Source of the DNA: Leclercia adecarboxylata
Lineage (GTDB): Bacteria > Pseudomonadota > Gammaproteobacteria > Enterobacterales > Enterobacteriaceae
Assembly (NCBI RefSeq): GCF_006171285.1
Contig: NZ_CP040888.1
Location: 124,001 to 188,000, forward strand
Length of the DNA: 64,000 bases
Reading direction: 5' to 3'
The number at the start of each line of letters is the position of its first letter. Position 1 is the stretch's first letter. The position numbers were made by a program, and so were the translations under genes. This document shows positions 32,107 through 40,562 of the stretch, one piece after another. A model generated the notes under the pieces. It worked only from the letters and a program-made list of their open reading frames with translations, had not been told where the DNA came from and ran no database searches.

Positions 32107-32210
32107 TTTCTGTGAAACATAAAAGAAGTTAATCAGCAGTGGTTTACTAATTAAAGAGTGATTTAAATATTTTGATGCTGCTGAGGAGCTGCCTGGTATA
32201 TCCTTCAAAG

Positions 32211-33265
32211 GGCTTTGTTGAATAAATCAGATTTCGGGTAAGTCTCCCCCGTAGCGGGTTGTGTTTTCAGGCAATACGCACGCTTTCAGGCATACCTGCT
32301 TTCGTCATTTTGTTCAGCGCTCGTACCAGGGCCATAGCCTCCGCAACCTGACCATCGTAGTCACGCAGCGTCAGTGAACCCCCGAACAGCTGTTTTACCC
32401 GGTACATCGCCGTTTCCGCTATCGAGCGACGGTTGTAATCTGTTGTCCATTTCCACCGCGCATTACTCCCGGTCATTCGCTGATTAGCCACTGCACGGTT
32501 ACGGTCTGCATATTCACCGGGCCAGTAACCCGCACCTTTTCGGGGAGGGATAAGCGCGCTGATTTTCTTACGCCGCAGTTCATCGTGACATAGCCGGGTA
32601 TCGTAAGCGCCATCGGCGGCGGCTGACCTGATTTTCCGGTGGGTTTGCCGGATTAACCCGGGGAAGGCCTCTGAGTCCGTAACATTGTTCAGCGACAGGT
32701 CAGCGCAGATGATTTCATGTGTTTTACTGTCAACGGCGAGATGCAGCTTACGCCAGATACGGCGGCGTTCCGCCATGCTTTTGACTTTCCACTCGCCTTC
32801 ACCGAAGACCTTCAGCCCGGTGGAATCAATTACCAGGTGTGCGATTTCACCCCGGGTGGACGTTTTGAAACTGACATTAACCGACTTTGCCCGCCTGCTG
32901 ACACAGCTGTAATCCGGGCAGCGTAGCGGAACGTTCATCAGAGAAAAAATGGAATCAATAAAGCCCTGCGCAGCGCGCAGGGTCAGCCTGAATACGCGTT
33001 TAATGACCAGCACAGTCGTGATGGCAAGGTCAGAATAGCGCTGAGGTCTGCCTCGTGAAGAAGGTGTTGCTGACTCATACCAGGCCTGAATAGCTTCATC
33101 ATCCAGCCAGAAAGTTATGGAGCCACGGTTGATGAGGGCTTTATTGTAGGTGGGCCAGTTGGTGATTTTGAACTTTTGCTTTGCCACGGAACGGTCTGCG
33201 TTGTCGGGAAGATGCGTGATCTGATCCTTCAACTCAGCAAAAGTTCGATTTATTCAACAAAGCCC
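32211..33265 (-). mobile_element. IS903, second copy, with 9-bp target duplication
   Basis: The element is 1055 bp between ggctttgttgaataaatc and gatttattcaacaaagcc, flanked on both sides by ccttcaaag (32,202-32,210 and 33,266-33,274). This is a clean insertion. It lies directly before the ribosome binding site of the gene at 33,280. It differs from the copy at 10,608 by a 3-bp loss in the gene and one added A near the end. Confidence 0.97.
32267..33232 (-). CDS. tnpA: IS903 transposase
   Basis: 321 residues with the same DDE motifs as the copy at 10,640 (VIDSTGLK, ADGAYDTR, ETAMYRVK) and a TTG start. The KVKSMAERRRIW segment differs from KVKKHGQERRRIW in the first copy and is one residue shorter. 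It appears functional. Confidence 0.95.
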   Translation of the reverse strand: MKDQITHLPDNADRSVAKQKFKITNWPTYNKALINRGSITFWLDDEAIQAWYESATPSSRGRPQRYSDLAITTVLVIKRVFRLTLRAAQGFIDSIFSLMNVPLRCPDYSCVSRRAKSVNVSFKTSTRGEIAHLVIDSTGLKVFGEGEWKVKSMAERRRIWRKLHLAVDSKTHEIICADLSLNNVTDSEAFPGLIRQTHRKIRSAAADGAYDTRLCHDELRRKKISALIPPRKGAGYWPGEYADRNRAVANQRMTGSNARWKWTTDYNRRSIAETAMYRVKQLFGGSLTLRDYDGQVAEAMALVRALNKMTKAGMPESVRIA

Positions 33266-33279
33266 CTTCAAAGGAGAAA

Positions 33280-33891
33280 ATGATGTATCTGCATCTTGTG
33301 CCCCGTATTCTTCACCATATGAAAAACAAGTGTACTCTCGTGTCAGTTTCTGTACCTGAATTGTCACTTGAGCTTAAAGCTGATTCGCTGGTGGCAATGA
33401 AACCTTATCCCAACAAGTCCTACCACGTTGTCATGTTGAAGGGGCGACGTGCATTAAATGGCTTTCTGGTAAAAAGCCCACGGACTTTAACTGAGTTCAC
33501 AATGATAACAATCTGGGAAATTGAAGGCTTTGGAAAAATTAGTCATACCGTAAAAACGCTCGTTCAGGACAAAGACTATGACTTGGTCTCCCATGATGTC
33601 CTTTTGGCACATGCATACCATCAGAGGGAGGAAGAATTGGGGTACCGTGTACATCCATCCTATGACAGTCTAGCTCCCGTCGATTTTGAACCAACAATGC
33701 AGTCAAGGTACATAAAGGAATCCGATCTTTCCCACGACGTATGGGAAACCTATTCATGGGGGGAATTGCTGCGTTCGCGTGAAGAGACATTTCTGGCGAT
33801 GACCATGTCATCTGCTCGTTTAAGCCATCCAGCATTCATCAGAGGAAACCGACTTCCTCAAACTGACCAGGCCATCATTATCAGTTCGTAA
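33280..33891 (+). CDS. Unknown 203-residue protein, 5' region disrupted by IS903
   Basis: It starts ATG 33280 after aaaggagaaa; the ribosome binding site is partly from the duplicated target. The protein MMYLHLVPRILHHMKNKCTL to QTDQAIIISS is soluble, beta-rich in its first half and unlike any family I know. IS903 now separates it from its upstream sequence, so transcription must come from within IS903 or be lost. Confidence 0.7.
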   Translation: MMYLHLVPRILHHMKNKCTLVSVSVPELSLELKADSLVAMKPYPNKSYHVVMLKGRRALNGFLVKSPRTLTEFTMITIWEIEGFGKISHTVKTLVQDKDYDLVSHDVLLAHAYHQREEELGYRVHPSYDSLAPVDFEPTMQSRYIKESDLSHDVWETYSWGELLRSREETFLAMTMSSARLSHPAFIRGNRLPQTDQAIIISS

Positions 33892-33967
33892 CGACCTTTT
33901 ATTCTTTTTGATGCCAGGCGAGTCTCCTTTTGCCTGGCCACTTTGATTTATTGCCTGGGAGTAACCT

Positions 33968-34255
33968 ATGGATGAGCAAGATATTCTCCGCGTTATAAAC
34001 GGCCGTGAGATTGATGCTTCTGACCTCCTGGAAGAAGCTATGCCGAACGCAGCCCGACGCTTTTATCGTTTAACTAACAGCATGAACAAATTGCTTTAGG
34101 AGGTCAGGGAGCACTTTCCTGACGCGATGTATTACTCTGCCAGCGGAACGGTAAGCCTGCTGTTGGGGAGCAGCCACGACAACAATGACCATCCGGTTAG
34201 AGAAATGGTCGCTGTAAGGTCACCAGATCTAAACATTGAAGGCGGTGATTGGTAG
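33968..34255 (+). pseudogene. Small gene with internal amber codon
   Basis: The frame MDEQDILRVINGREIDASDL continues to NSMNKLL then TAG (34,097-34,099), then stays open for another 51 codons (EVREHFPDAMYYSASGTVSL to NIEGGDW) to TAG at 34,253. The sequence on both sides of the first stop reads like one protein of 95 residues with a single CAG/AAG-to-TAG change. The start has a ggagtaac ribosome binding site. Function unknown. Confidence 0.6.
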
Positions 34256-34461
34256 GTCAAGCAGGGGATCTATGTGCACTTCATGTCCTAACTTCATCCA
34301 GTGCTGAATTCAGTGCACAGACAGTAGGGGACTTCTCCTTTAATCAGAATGGCAAAGGGTTACGTGAGGATCAGATTCTATTTTTTTGCCTCGAAAACGG
34401 ATAAACCCAGGTTTTGGCGCTTTAACCGAAAAATCAGCAGAACGGTAAATGATAGGCTGTC
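34256..34461. other. Gene-free leader of the klaABC-like operon
   Basis: About 205 bp without a frame. It contains the T-run atttttttgcctcg and AT-rich stretches near 34,420 that could hold a promoter, but no firm -35/-10 pair is visible. Confidence 0.4.
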
Positions 34462-35271
34462 ATGGATAACCATTTTGAGGCAAAAATGAACGTTTCAACT
34501 GACAGCAGCAACATATCGATAGCAGAACTCAAAGAAGAATTTATACCCGGTCTTCTGCTTAATGCTGGGGCAATAAGCCATTACGGCGACTCGGGTTTAT
34601 CTTCGAAGGCTATGGATAAGTATTCAAATCTTCTGGAGAAAGACGCAGTTACCGCTTTATCAGGAGCCTTGAACCGTATCGTAAGTGCCTTAGCGGAGGC
34701 AGATCCACGTTCTATCAGTAGCAATCCATCCTGGTTTTCCCGCTTTACGGGCAAACACCTTGAAAAGCGCGTTCGTTACCAACACGCACGTGAGAAGGTG
34801 GAAAATCTTATTAATGAGGGGAACGGATATCTGACACATGTGAATGAGACGCTACTGGCTTTAGAAGAGCTGCTTGAAACATATGTGTCAGAAATCAAAC
34901 GCCTTAAAATTTTTATCCAGGCAGGCCATGAGTTCCTTAGGGATTCTACCGAAGAAAAAAATAGTGACGATCTAAGCCTTGTCTTCGATAAACCGAGGGA
35001 AAGATTTGCCAGACGTTTAGCTAACCTGGCAACACTGCTTGCGTCTCATGAAATGGCCGCCATGCAGATGGAAATCACTCGCGGGACTTGTATAGATATT
35101 GCTGACCGCTTTAACGAAACTATAAAAGTCCTGGTTCCAGTATGGCGGCAACACACACTTTCGCTGTTATCAGTAAATAACACTGACCCTACGATTGTTA
35201 GAAAAGCTAATCAGGCCCACGAGGCTCTTCTAAAAAGCCTGCGACAAAATTTAGAGGGATTCCAAAAATGA
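34462..35271 (+). CDS. klaA: KlaA-like protein of a kilA/tellurite operon
   Basis: A 269-residue helical protein placed directly before a TelA homologue, as klaA is in the kilA operon of IncP plasmid RK2. It reads MDNHFEAKMNVSTDSSNISI to LLKSLRQNLEGFQK, with no membrane segment. A second ATG at 34486, after gaggc, is an alternative start. The stop overlaps the telA start by 4 bp (ATGA). The name rests on operon position and size rather than on a motif. Role: with KlaB and KlaC, tellurite resistance or a host-lethal kil activity. Confidence 0.6.
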   Translation: MDNHFEAKMNVSTDSSNISIAELKEEFIPGLLLNAGAISHYGDSGLSSKAMDKYSNLLEKDAVTALSGALNRIVSALAEADPRSISSNPSWFSRFTGKHLEKRVRYQHAREKVENLINEGNGYLTHVNETLLALEELLETYVSEIKRLKIFIQAGHEFLRDSTEEKNSDDLSLVFDKPRERFARRLANLATLLASHEMAAMQMEITRGTCIDIADRFNETIKVLVPVWRQHTLSLLSVNNTDPTIVRKANQAHEALLKSLRQNLEGFQK

Positions 35272-36380
35272 TTAATAATTTGACCACCAAAACTGAGGTT
35301 GTTGCTTTTACTTTGACTTCCGCTGAACTGGAAAAGTTCGGGCTGAATGAGCAAGATGAACAAGAGATTAAAGCCGTCGCGGAATGCATTAATGCCGATG
35401 ATCCAGGAACAGTTTATCGTTTTGGCCGGGCAATGGGGGAAAACACTGCTAATTATGCGGATAGCCTGCTTGAGCAAATTCGCAATAAAGATTTAGACGA
35501 AGCCGGGAGCAAATTAACTGAAATTATCAACCTTGCAAGAAATGTAAACATCTCGAACTTAACTGAAAGTCGTTCAAATCTGCCAGTTATTGGCCCTTTG
35601 TTGGATAAAATCCGCACCCGTGGGAAGAATTTCGCCGCACAGTTTGAATCAACTCGTGAACAAATCGATGCTCTGGTTTCAGAGGTTTCAGTTACACAGA
35701 ATAGCCTCGGTTCTAATAATATTTCGCTCCAGCAAATGTTTGATGAAGTCGTTAAAGAACACCACTTAACAGGTGTACATATTGCTGCCGGTAAATTAAG
35801 GCTGGGAGAATTACAATTAAAAGCAGAAAATCTCAGAGCTAATGTTGGTAACAATCCTGCTAAGTTCCAGGAAGTATCTGATCTGGATACGCTAATTGCT
35901 AATTTAGAAAAACGTATTGGCGATTTAGTTGTTTCTCAGCAGTCTGCTATGCAAGTATTGCCAATGGTACGGATTATACAGGCAAATAACCAAAGTCTTA
36001 TCGACAAGTTTCATAGCGTCAAAGAGGTTACTGTCCCTAATTTCAAGCGTCAGTTTCTGTTAGCCATTTCTCTAAATGGACAGCGTAACGCTGTAAATCT
36101 TGCCAATGATATCGATAATGCCAACAATGAGTTACTCCGTAGTAATGCAAAATTACTGCATCGCAATGCAGTAGAAACTATGAAAGCAAACCAACGGCTG
36201 GTTATTGATATAAGCACCCTTAAAGAGGTGCAGGATACGCTTATCCAGACGGTTGGCGATGTTGTTAAAATCCAGAGAGAAGGGGCTATTAAGCTCAGGG
36301 AAACAGAAAAACAGGTTCTTGCCATGCGTGAGAATTTGCGCACCCGACTGACACAAAAAGGGGTAGATCATGGTGCGTAA
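35268..36380 (+). CDS. telA: TelA/KlaB family protein (toxic anion resistance)
   Basis: The 370-residue protein matches the TelA (KlaB) family along its length. Recognisable segments are YADSLLEQIRNKDLDEAGSK, LPVIGPLLDKIR, HHLTGVHIAAGKLRLGELQL, RIGDLVVSQQSAMQVLPMVR and MIQANNQ-like IIQANNQSLIDKFHSVKE, and TVPNFKRQFLLAISLNGQRN. TelA proteins are soluble and helical and confer tellurite tolerance in the RK2 kilA operon by an unknown mechanism. It is coupled to klaA by ATGA and overlaps klaC by 11 bp. Confidence 0.92.
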   Translation: MINNLTTKTEVVAFTLTSAELEKFGLNEQDEQEIKAVAECINADDPGTVYRFGRAMGENTANYADSLLEQIRNKDLDEAGSKLTEIINLARNVNISNLTESRSNLPVIGPLLDKIRTRGKNFAAQFESTREQIDALVSEVSVTQNSLGSNNISLQQMFDEVVKEHHLTGVHIAAGKLRLGELQLKAENLRANVGNNPAKFQEVSDLDTLIANLEKRIGDLVVSQQSAMQVLPMVRIIQANNQSLIDKFHSVKEVTVPNFKRQFLLAISLNGQRNAVNLANDIDNANNELLRSNAKLLHRNAVETMKANQRLVIDISTLKEVQDTLIQTVGDVVKIQREGAIKLRETEKQVLAMRENLRTRLTQKGVDHGA

Positions 36381-37263
36381 CCTTAAGAGTAGTGACGATT
36401 TTTCCCGTGAACTGTCATTTCTTTTTCACCGGTCTATAAAGATTAGAAATTCAGGTTTCGCGATATTTGGTGCGGGCCTGCTGATAATGATTTTTGGTCT
36501 TTGCTTGTGGTTGCTGTCATTACACCTCTCACCTTCAGTTCTGGACTTTGATATTGATGTGCCCTTGTCATTCTTCAATTCATCTGAAGGTGAAGATAAG
36601 TTAGTGGTTTCGGATTTTGGCGATGCATTTGGAGGCTTCCTAACTACATATTCTAAGTTGCTATTAGGGATTATGGGGCTATTAGTAGTTTCTTCAACTG
36701 CCTTTAAAATTTTAAAGGGGGAGGAAATAGGTGAGATATTCCCGATGCTTCTAATTGCTGGCGCTTTTCTTATCGGCTTGTCAGTTTTTACATCTGCTTT
36801 AGGTTCGGAAGAGACTGATGCCACTTCAGCTTCGACTGTAAAGGTTATCAAGAAATATGTAAAACATGAAAAATACGATAAACTTGTCGCATATTTAAAT
36901 GATAGTAATTGGCCCTCAGGCGAAGAGGTATCTGTAAACTATTTAAAGGCGCAACTACATATAAAACTCGGCAAGCCAGATGTGAAGTTAACACAGAATG
37001 TTGTTAGGGCGTATATGTCTGGTGTATTACAGTCAAATATTCCCGTGAAAGTTCGTTATGCATTGGAAAAGACAGCTTTAGATAAATCCGTCTCACCACT
37101 TGCGATTCGTTATGAGCAAAAACGTATGTCTAAATCACATACCTTTTCAAAAGCGTCGGTTAATTGTCTTAAAGTAGGTAGTCCCGTCGCATTCGTTGGC
37201 GTTTTGTTCGCTCTTCTTGGTATAAAAATCAGGCGGCGAGTCAGATTCTTAGAATCAAATTGA
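36370..37263 (+). CDS. klaC: KlaC/TelB-like membrane protein
   Basis: The 297-residue product has membrane segments near residues 29-50 (FAIFGAGLLIMIFGLCLWLL), 95-115 (LLLGIMGLLVVSSTAFKIL) and 121-143, plus one near the C-terminus (VAFVGVLFALLGI). A soluble domain lies between. Size, membrane layout and position after telA match KlaC/TelB of the RK2 kilA operon. The name is inferred from synteny. A terminator follows. Confidence 0.65.
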   Translation: MVRNLKSSDDFSRELSFLFHRSIKIRNSGFAIFGAGLLIMIFGLCLWLLSLHLSPSVLDFDIDVPLSFFNSSEGEDKLVVSDFGDAFGGFLTTYSKLLLGIMGLLVVSSTAFKILKGEEIGEIFPMLLIAGAFLIGLSVFTSALGSEETDATSASTVKVIKKYVKHEKYDKLVAYLNDSNWPSGEEVSVNYLKAQLHIKLGKPDVKLTQNVVRAYMSGVLQSNIPVKVRYALEKTALDKSVSPLAIRYEQKRMSKSHTFSKASVNCLKVGSPVAFVGVLFALLGIKIRRRVRFLESN

Positions 37264-37267
37264 ATGA

Positions 37268-37292
37268 AAGCCCGGTACGCTGGGCTTTTTTA
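37268..37292 (+). terminator. Terminator of the klaABC-like operon
   Basis: The stem aagccc/gggctt with an 8-base loop is followed by tttttatt, directly after the klaC stop. Confidence 0.8.
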
Positions 37293-37434
37293 TTCAGTAA
37301 CTTTTATCAAATATGTAGTAATTTACCGGAATCTGCTTCTCCAGCTTGTTAGCTGAAAAGCTTACTCAAGTATAATAATCTACTTCTGATTATGTTTTTT
37401 ATGGTTTTATTTTTACACAACTTATTAAGGATAC

Positions 37435-37665
37435 ATGATGTGTAACTTTACTCCTGTTCAAATTATTGCTGATTATATACTGAGGTTTCTTAAAAATAAT
37501 ACTGATGCCAAGCTTTATGAGGCAATGCAGCGTCTTGAAAAGAAAATTGGTCAGTTTGTCGCTGATGGGGTTGATGAACATCAATTACGCTCTTCATTAA
37601 GCAAAGTCTGTCGATCTCGTTCCAGGGCGGCTCTTAAAGAGGAGTGTGAACAACTCATTCCATAA
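37435..37665 (+). CDS. Unknown 76-residue protein
   Basis: It starts at ATG 37435 after attaagg. The product MMCNFTPVQIIADYILRFLK to ALKEECEQLIP is a small helical, charged protein without a known domain. It is preceded by an AT-rich region and followed 17 bp later by an AAAGTWACTTT site. Confidence 0.6.
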   Translation: MMCNFTPVQIIADYILRFLKNNTDAKLYEAMQRLEKKIGQFVADGVDEHQLRSSLSKVCRSRSRAALKEECEQLIP

Positions 37666-37682
37666 AAAGAACATCATACGGG

Positions 37683-37693
37683 AAAGTTACTTT
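37683..37693. repeat. AAAGTWACTTT palindrome, copy 2
   Basis: AAAGTTACTTT, preceded by acggg, 156 bp (centre) before the start at 37844. Confidence 0.75.
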
Positions 37694-37843
37694 AACGGTG
37701 AATGGCTCGCTTCTGGCGGTTTAAGTTGACGGCCATTCCTACCATAGCCATCATAAAGTATGATTAGCATTCGAGTGTGGCACTACTAATTTTAATGGGC
37801 TACGCATTCAGTCTCCACCTCTCTAACTATAAAGGTTCTTTTC

Positions 37844-38164
37844 ATGTCCAATAGCTTCGATAAGCCGCAAACGCTCCCGGTACATAATTCTGATGCCGAA
37901 CCCTTTTTTCCGAAAAACCTTGGTCCATTTATCGAGCAGGTATCCGGAAGGGATCTGGCAATGCTCACAGAATCAGAGAAGGAAAAACTTGCGCACCTGA
38001 TCAGAACTGGGCGTAAATATGGAGTTTCTGTCGCTATCGTTCCTGATATAGATTCTGCTGAGCTTCATGAATTACTGTCTAATGCCGATTCCATTGAAAG
38101 GCAGTTTTCCATCTATGAACGCATCCAGACGAAGATTGCGTTCACGCGGTGTCAGGAAGCATAA
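37844..38164 (+). CDS. Unknown 106-residue protein
   Basis: The product (MSNSFDKPQTLPVHNSDAEP to IAFTRCQEA) is acidic and soluble. A weak ribosome binding site (aaaggttc) precedes it. The end overlaps or abuts the next gene. No family recognised. Confidence 0.65.
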   Translation: MSNSFDKPQTLPVHNSDAEPFFPKNLGPFIEQVSGRDLAMLTESEKEKLAHLIRTGRKYGVSVAIVPDIDSAELHELLSNADSIERQFSIYERIQTKIAFTRCQEA

Positions 38165-38169
38165 ACAAA

Positions 38170-38376
38170 GTGAGAAATACAACTACGTGGTATGACGTAG
38201 AACATATTGAAATCACCACAGGCGAGCGAGGCGGCAGGATATGGGTGCTGAAGCTCTCCTGTGGCCATACAGTATTTCGCCGAATACCTCCTATACGTCT
38301 TCATAACCTCACAGCTTTTTCTCTGCGGGAGCCCCCAGAAAAATGTCGGTGCTCTCTTTGCAATTCAAGTCCATAA
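38170..38376 (+). CDS. Small cysteine-rich protein, possible zinc ribbon
   Basis: From GTG 38170, after aggaagc, the product has 68 residues; a GTG at 38149 is also in frame. LSCGHTVFRR and the C-terminal EKCRCSLCNSSP supply Cys and His ligands for one zinc site. The first part, TTWYDVEHIEITTGERGGRI, looks like beta strands. It could be a small nucleic-acid-binding protein. That is inference. Confidence 0.6.
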   Translation: MRNTTTWYDVEHIEITTGERGGRIWVLKLSCGHTVFRRIPPIRLHNLTAFSLREPPEKCRCSLCNSSP

Positions 38377-38680
38377 TAAAGCCTTTTTAAAGGCCACAAA
38401 CTGCATATCACTGGATAAATCATCCTCTACAGCGTTCATTCTTAAACGCAAAATTTATATTTCATTCATTCTATTTTAAAAGCGTTATAAAAGACGGAAT
38501 CCTATTTAGTCTGTTTGATGCTTAAATCATCTTCAGTGCCTTTTATCTTTTACCCAGCGACTTTAACATTAACCTGAGCAGAAAACTTGTTTTCAAACTA
38601 AGTTCGAAAACTTTCTGCTCAGGTTATTAGCCGGGTAAGCCACTTTGTTATATTTGTTTCATGTTAACAGAGGAGGCGAT
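38377..38680. other. Gene-free stretch with a long inverted repeat
   Basis: No frame is convincing. The notable content is the 15-bp inverted repeat described separately. The rest is AT-rich, with a ribosome binding site at its end (gaggaggcgat). Confidence 0.5.
38570..38626. repeat. 15-bp perfect inverted repeat with 27-bp loop
   Basis: The arms taacctgagcagaaa (38,570-38,584) and tttctgctcaggtta (38,612-38,626) pair perfectly. Within the loop a second palindrome, gaaaac-tt-gttttc (38,581-38,594), could form an alternative small hairpin. There is no T-run, so it is not a standard terminator. It may be an operator, a recombination site or an RNA structure before the gene at 38,681. Confidence 0.8.
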
Positions 38681-38992
38681 ATGCAAATTGAAAAGGTGAT
38701 GTCATTACTTGAAGTGCTTTCAAGCTGGCTTGAAGATAACATCAATATGGATTCTGAAATTATCTTTGATAATGACGAAGATAATACCAACTCAGAAATT
38801 CTGTATCCTGCTGTAGAAAAGGCTAATGCCGTTTTGCGCAAAATGGCATCTTTATCTTCAGATTCTGTTCATGCAATTCGACAGCGCTTGCAGCTTGCCG
38901 TAGAAGGCAAAGCTGAATTGTCCCTCAAGGATGTGGGAGAGCTTCTGCTGGCAACAAAGTATCTGATGTTGTCCACTGAAGAGGGAGAGTAA
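38681..38992 (+). CDS. Unknown 103-residue acidic protein
   Basis: I chose ATG 38681 because gaggaggcgat precedes it; the frame is open from 38645. The product MQIEKVMSLLEVLSSWLEDN to YLMLSTEEGE is helical and acidic. It ends 4 bp before the next start, so the two probably form an operon. No family recognised. Confidence 0.68.
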   Translation: MQIEKVMSLLEVLSSWLEDNINMDSEIIFDNDEDNTNSEILYPAVEKANAVLRKMASLSSDSVHAIRQRLQLAVEGKAELSLKDVGELLLATKYLMLSTEEGE

Positions 38993-38996
38993 GCCT

Positions 38997-39488
38997 GTGA
39001 CCACTCTCGTATTTGAAATGGCAGATATCAATAAACTGATCGAAGAAATTCGCACCGCAAAAACGTTTTCGGTCACCCCAGATCAGATCTATGACCCGGC
39101 ATGCTATCCGGGGGGAGCCCTCCTTAACGCTGAGGGACAGACTGAAGAAGAGGCGCGTAAAGCTGGTAGGGTTTTCTTTCCCTCATCCTCAAAAATTGCC
39201 AGCACACATCTGGTGCCAAAAGTGCTTCTCGCGCACAGTCATGGTGTATACCTGATCACTAATGCTGAGCTTGAGGGCTCTCCCGCATCCCGCGATACTG
39301 TGGCTTACGCCCAGGGGATGAATCCAAAACTGGATGAGGACTGGGATTACGCTTGTGATGCCGCTTTGGGTGGGTCTGATTGTAGCTATACCATTCCCGT
39401 TGAGTGGCTGGAGTTAGCGGTAGAGCAGGGTTTTCAGGAGTTTCGACTTCGAATGAGTGAAACCAATATCAAACTTGTCAGCAAATAG
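38997..39488 (+). CDS. DUF3085-like protein (tentative)
   Basis: It starts at GTG 38997; ATG 39018 is an alternative. The 163-residue product has the order HGVYLITNAELEGSP, then DWDYACDAALGGSDCSYTIP, which reminds me of DUF3085 proteins common on plasmids. The assignment is from memory and weak. It is soluble, of unknown function, and directly follows the preceding gene. Confidence 0.65.
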   Translation: MTTLVFEMADINKLIEEIRTAKTFSVTPDQIYDPACYPGGALLNAEGQTEEEARKAGRVFFPSSSKIASTHLVPKVLLAHSHGVYLITNAELEGSPASRDTVAYAQGMNPKLDEDWDYACDAALGGSDCSYTIPVEWLELAVEQGFQEFRLRMSETNIKLVSK

Positions 39489-39518
39489 TATGTCCTTGCT
39501 GTATCCAGTCAAACATTG

Positions 39519-39550
39519 TCCGCCAGTCGAGCTGCTGGCGGATTGTTTTA
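39519..39550 (+). terminator. Terminator-like hairpin
   Basis: The stem tccgccag/ctggcgga with an 8-base loop is followed by ttgtttta, 30 bp after the stop of the 163-residue gene. Confidence 0.65.
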
Positions 39551-39567
39551 TATAAGGCCGGGAAGGT

Positions 39568-39861
39568 ATGTCAGGTTTAAGCAGTTCCGCCCAGAAGCTT
39601 ACAAGGGCGCAGATTTACGTGTTAAGACGGATGGCATCCGGCACGATCTATGATATCTCTGGCAATTTCAGACGGGCCAGAGAACGGCGTACGTTTATGG
39701 GGAATCCTGATGATGTGACGTGCAGGAGCTCTCCGGTCCTGTTCCGGCTGGGCCTCGTGGAGTTATGCCAGCCAGTAAGGCATCTGGAGCCAGGTTTATA
39801 CTATCGGCTCAAGTTGAGCTCCTCAGGGCATGAAGCTCTTAAGGCGAACGCACACCTCTAA
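39568..39861 (+). CDS. Unknown 97-residue protein, winged-helix-like
   Basis: Start ATG 39568 after gggaagg. The product LTRAQIYVLRRMASGTIYDI then VLFRLGLVELCQPV has the look of a small winged helix, with helices followed by a beta hairpin (GLYYRLKLSSSGHEALKA). That would suit a DNA-binding regulator. The assignment is by eye only. An AAAGTWACTTT site follows 28 bp after the stop. Confidence 0.6.
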   Translation: MSGLSSSAQKLTRAQIYVLRRMASGTIYDISGNFRRARERRTFMGNPDDVTCRSSPVLFRLGLVELCQPVRHLEPGLYYRLKLSSSGHEALKANAHL

Positions 39862-39889
39862 CATTTGAGATAGTTCGTTCGCAGCCAGG

Positions 39890-39900
39890 AAAGTAACTTT
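39890..39900. repeat. AAAGTWACTTT palindrome, copy 3
   Basis: AAAGTAACTTT, preceded by ccagg, 146 bp (centre) before the start at 40041. Confidence 0.75.
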
Positions 39901-40040
39901 CATCTCAAGTGTGACCCTTACTACCTCATTTATGAGTAAAACCCCCCTCTGATATGTCGAAAATGCTCATTTATACGAAAATAGTTTCTCTTCAGGTGTG
40001 ATGTAATTACTGAGAATTCTCCCTGAATGGAAGGCAACCG

Positions 40041-40244
40041 ATGAAAATGTTTTTTACCCCTTATGTTCGTATCGTTTTCTATTTTTGCGCATTGATTTTT
40101 ATTGTTTACAGTTTCAGTGATTTTTTCCAGGGCGTCCCTGACAGCACCTTCTTCAGTGCGGTCATCACGCTACTTGTTATCGGAACCATTGTTGCCCGGC
40201 ATCTGGATCGCAAAAAATCTCTCAAATATACTTCACAGATTTAA
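40041..40244 (+). CDS. Small two-span membrane protein
   Basis: The 67-residue product has hydrophobic segments IVFYFCALIFIVYSF and FSAVITLLVIGTIVA, then a basic tail (RHLDRKKSLKY). A good ribosome binding site (ggaaggcaaccg) precedes the ATG. It is followed by a terminator at 40,258. Function unknown. Confidence 0.68.
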   Translation: MKMFFTPYVRIVFYFCALIFIVYSFSDFFQGVPDSTFFSAVITLLVIGTIVARHLDRKKSLKYTSQI

Positions 40245-40257
40245 GTTTCCACTCAGG

Positions 40258-40284
40258 CCACTCTCGGGTGGCTTTTATAATTTA
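40258..40284 (+). terminator. Terminator
   Basis: The stem gccac/gtggc is followed by ttttataattt, directly after the membrane-protein gene. Confidence 0.65.
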
Positions 40285-40298
40285 ATAAGGACCGGTTC

Positions 40299-40523
40299 AT
40301 GCATAACCACGAAATTCAGACCATTGCTATATTTAGTGCCCAGTATAAAAACATCGAAGATGCTGAAAATGCAGGTGCTTTATATTCAGTAGATATTGAA
40401 TATCCGATGACACTAAATGATTTATCGCGGCTTTGCGACTCTATTGCCGAAGCAGTAGGTGTGCCTGGCGGCGTCAAATACCAGTTCGTGTCCCAGCCGG
40501 AAGCGCATGAAACCAGCTTCTGA
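40299..40523 (+). CDS. Small protein of a three-member paralog family (B)
   Basis: The 74-residue product shares LYSVDIEYPMTLNDLSRLCD then SIAEAVGVPGGVKYQ with the protein at 30,714 (LFTLDIEHPMTLNDLSLLCE). The ribosome binding site is aaggaccggttc. It is followed 39 bp later by a third, more distant relative, so the pair here may be a tandem duplication. Function unknown. Confidence 0.8.
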   Translation: MHNHEIQTIAIFSAQYKNIEDAENAGALYSVDIEYPMTLNDLSRLCDSIAEAVGVPGGVKYQFVSQPEAHETSF

Positions 40524-40562
40524 TAACCAGTAACCAAACTGCCTAAAAGCAGGTGCAAAGCC

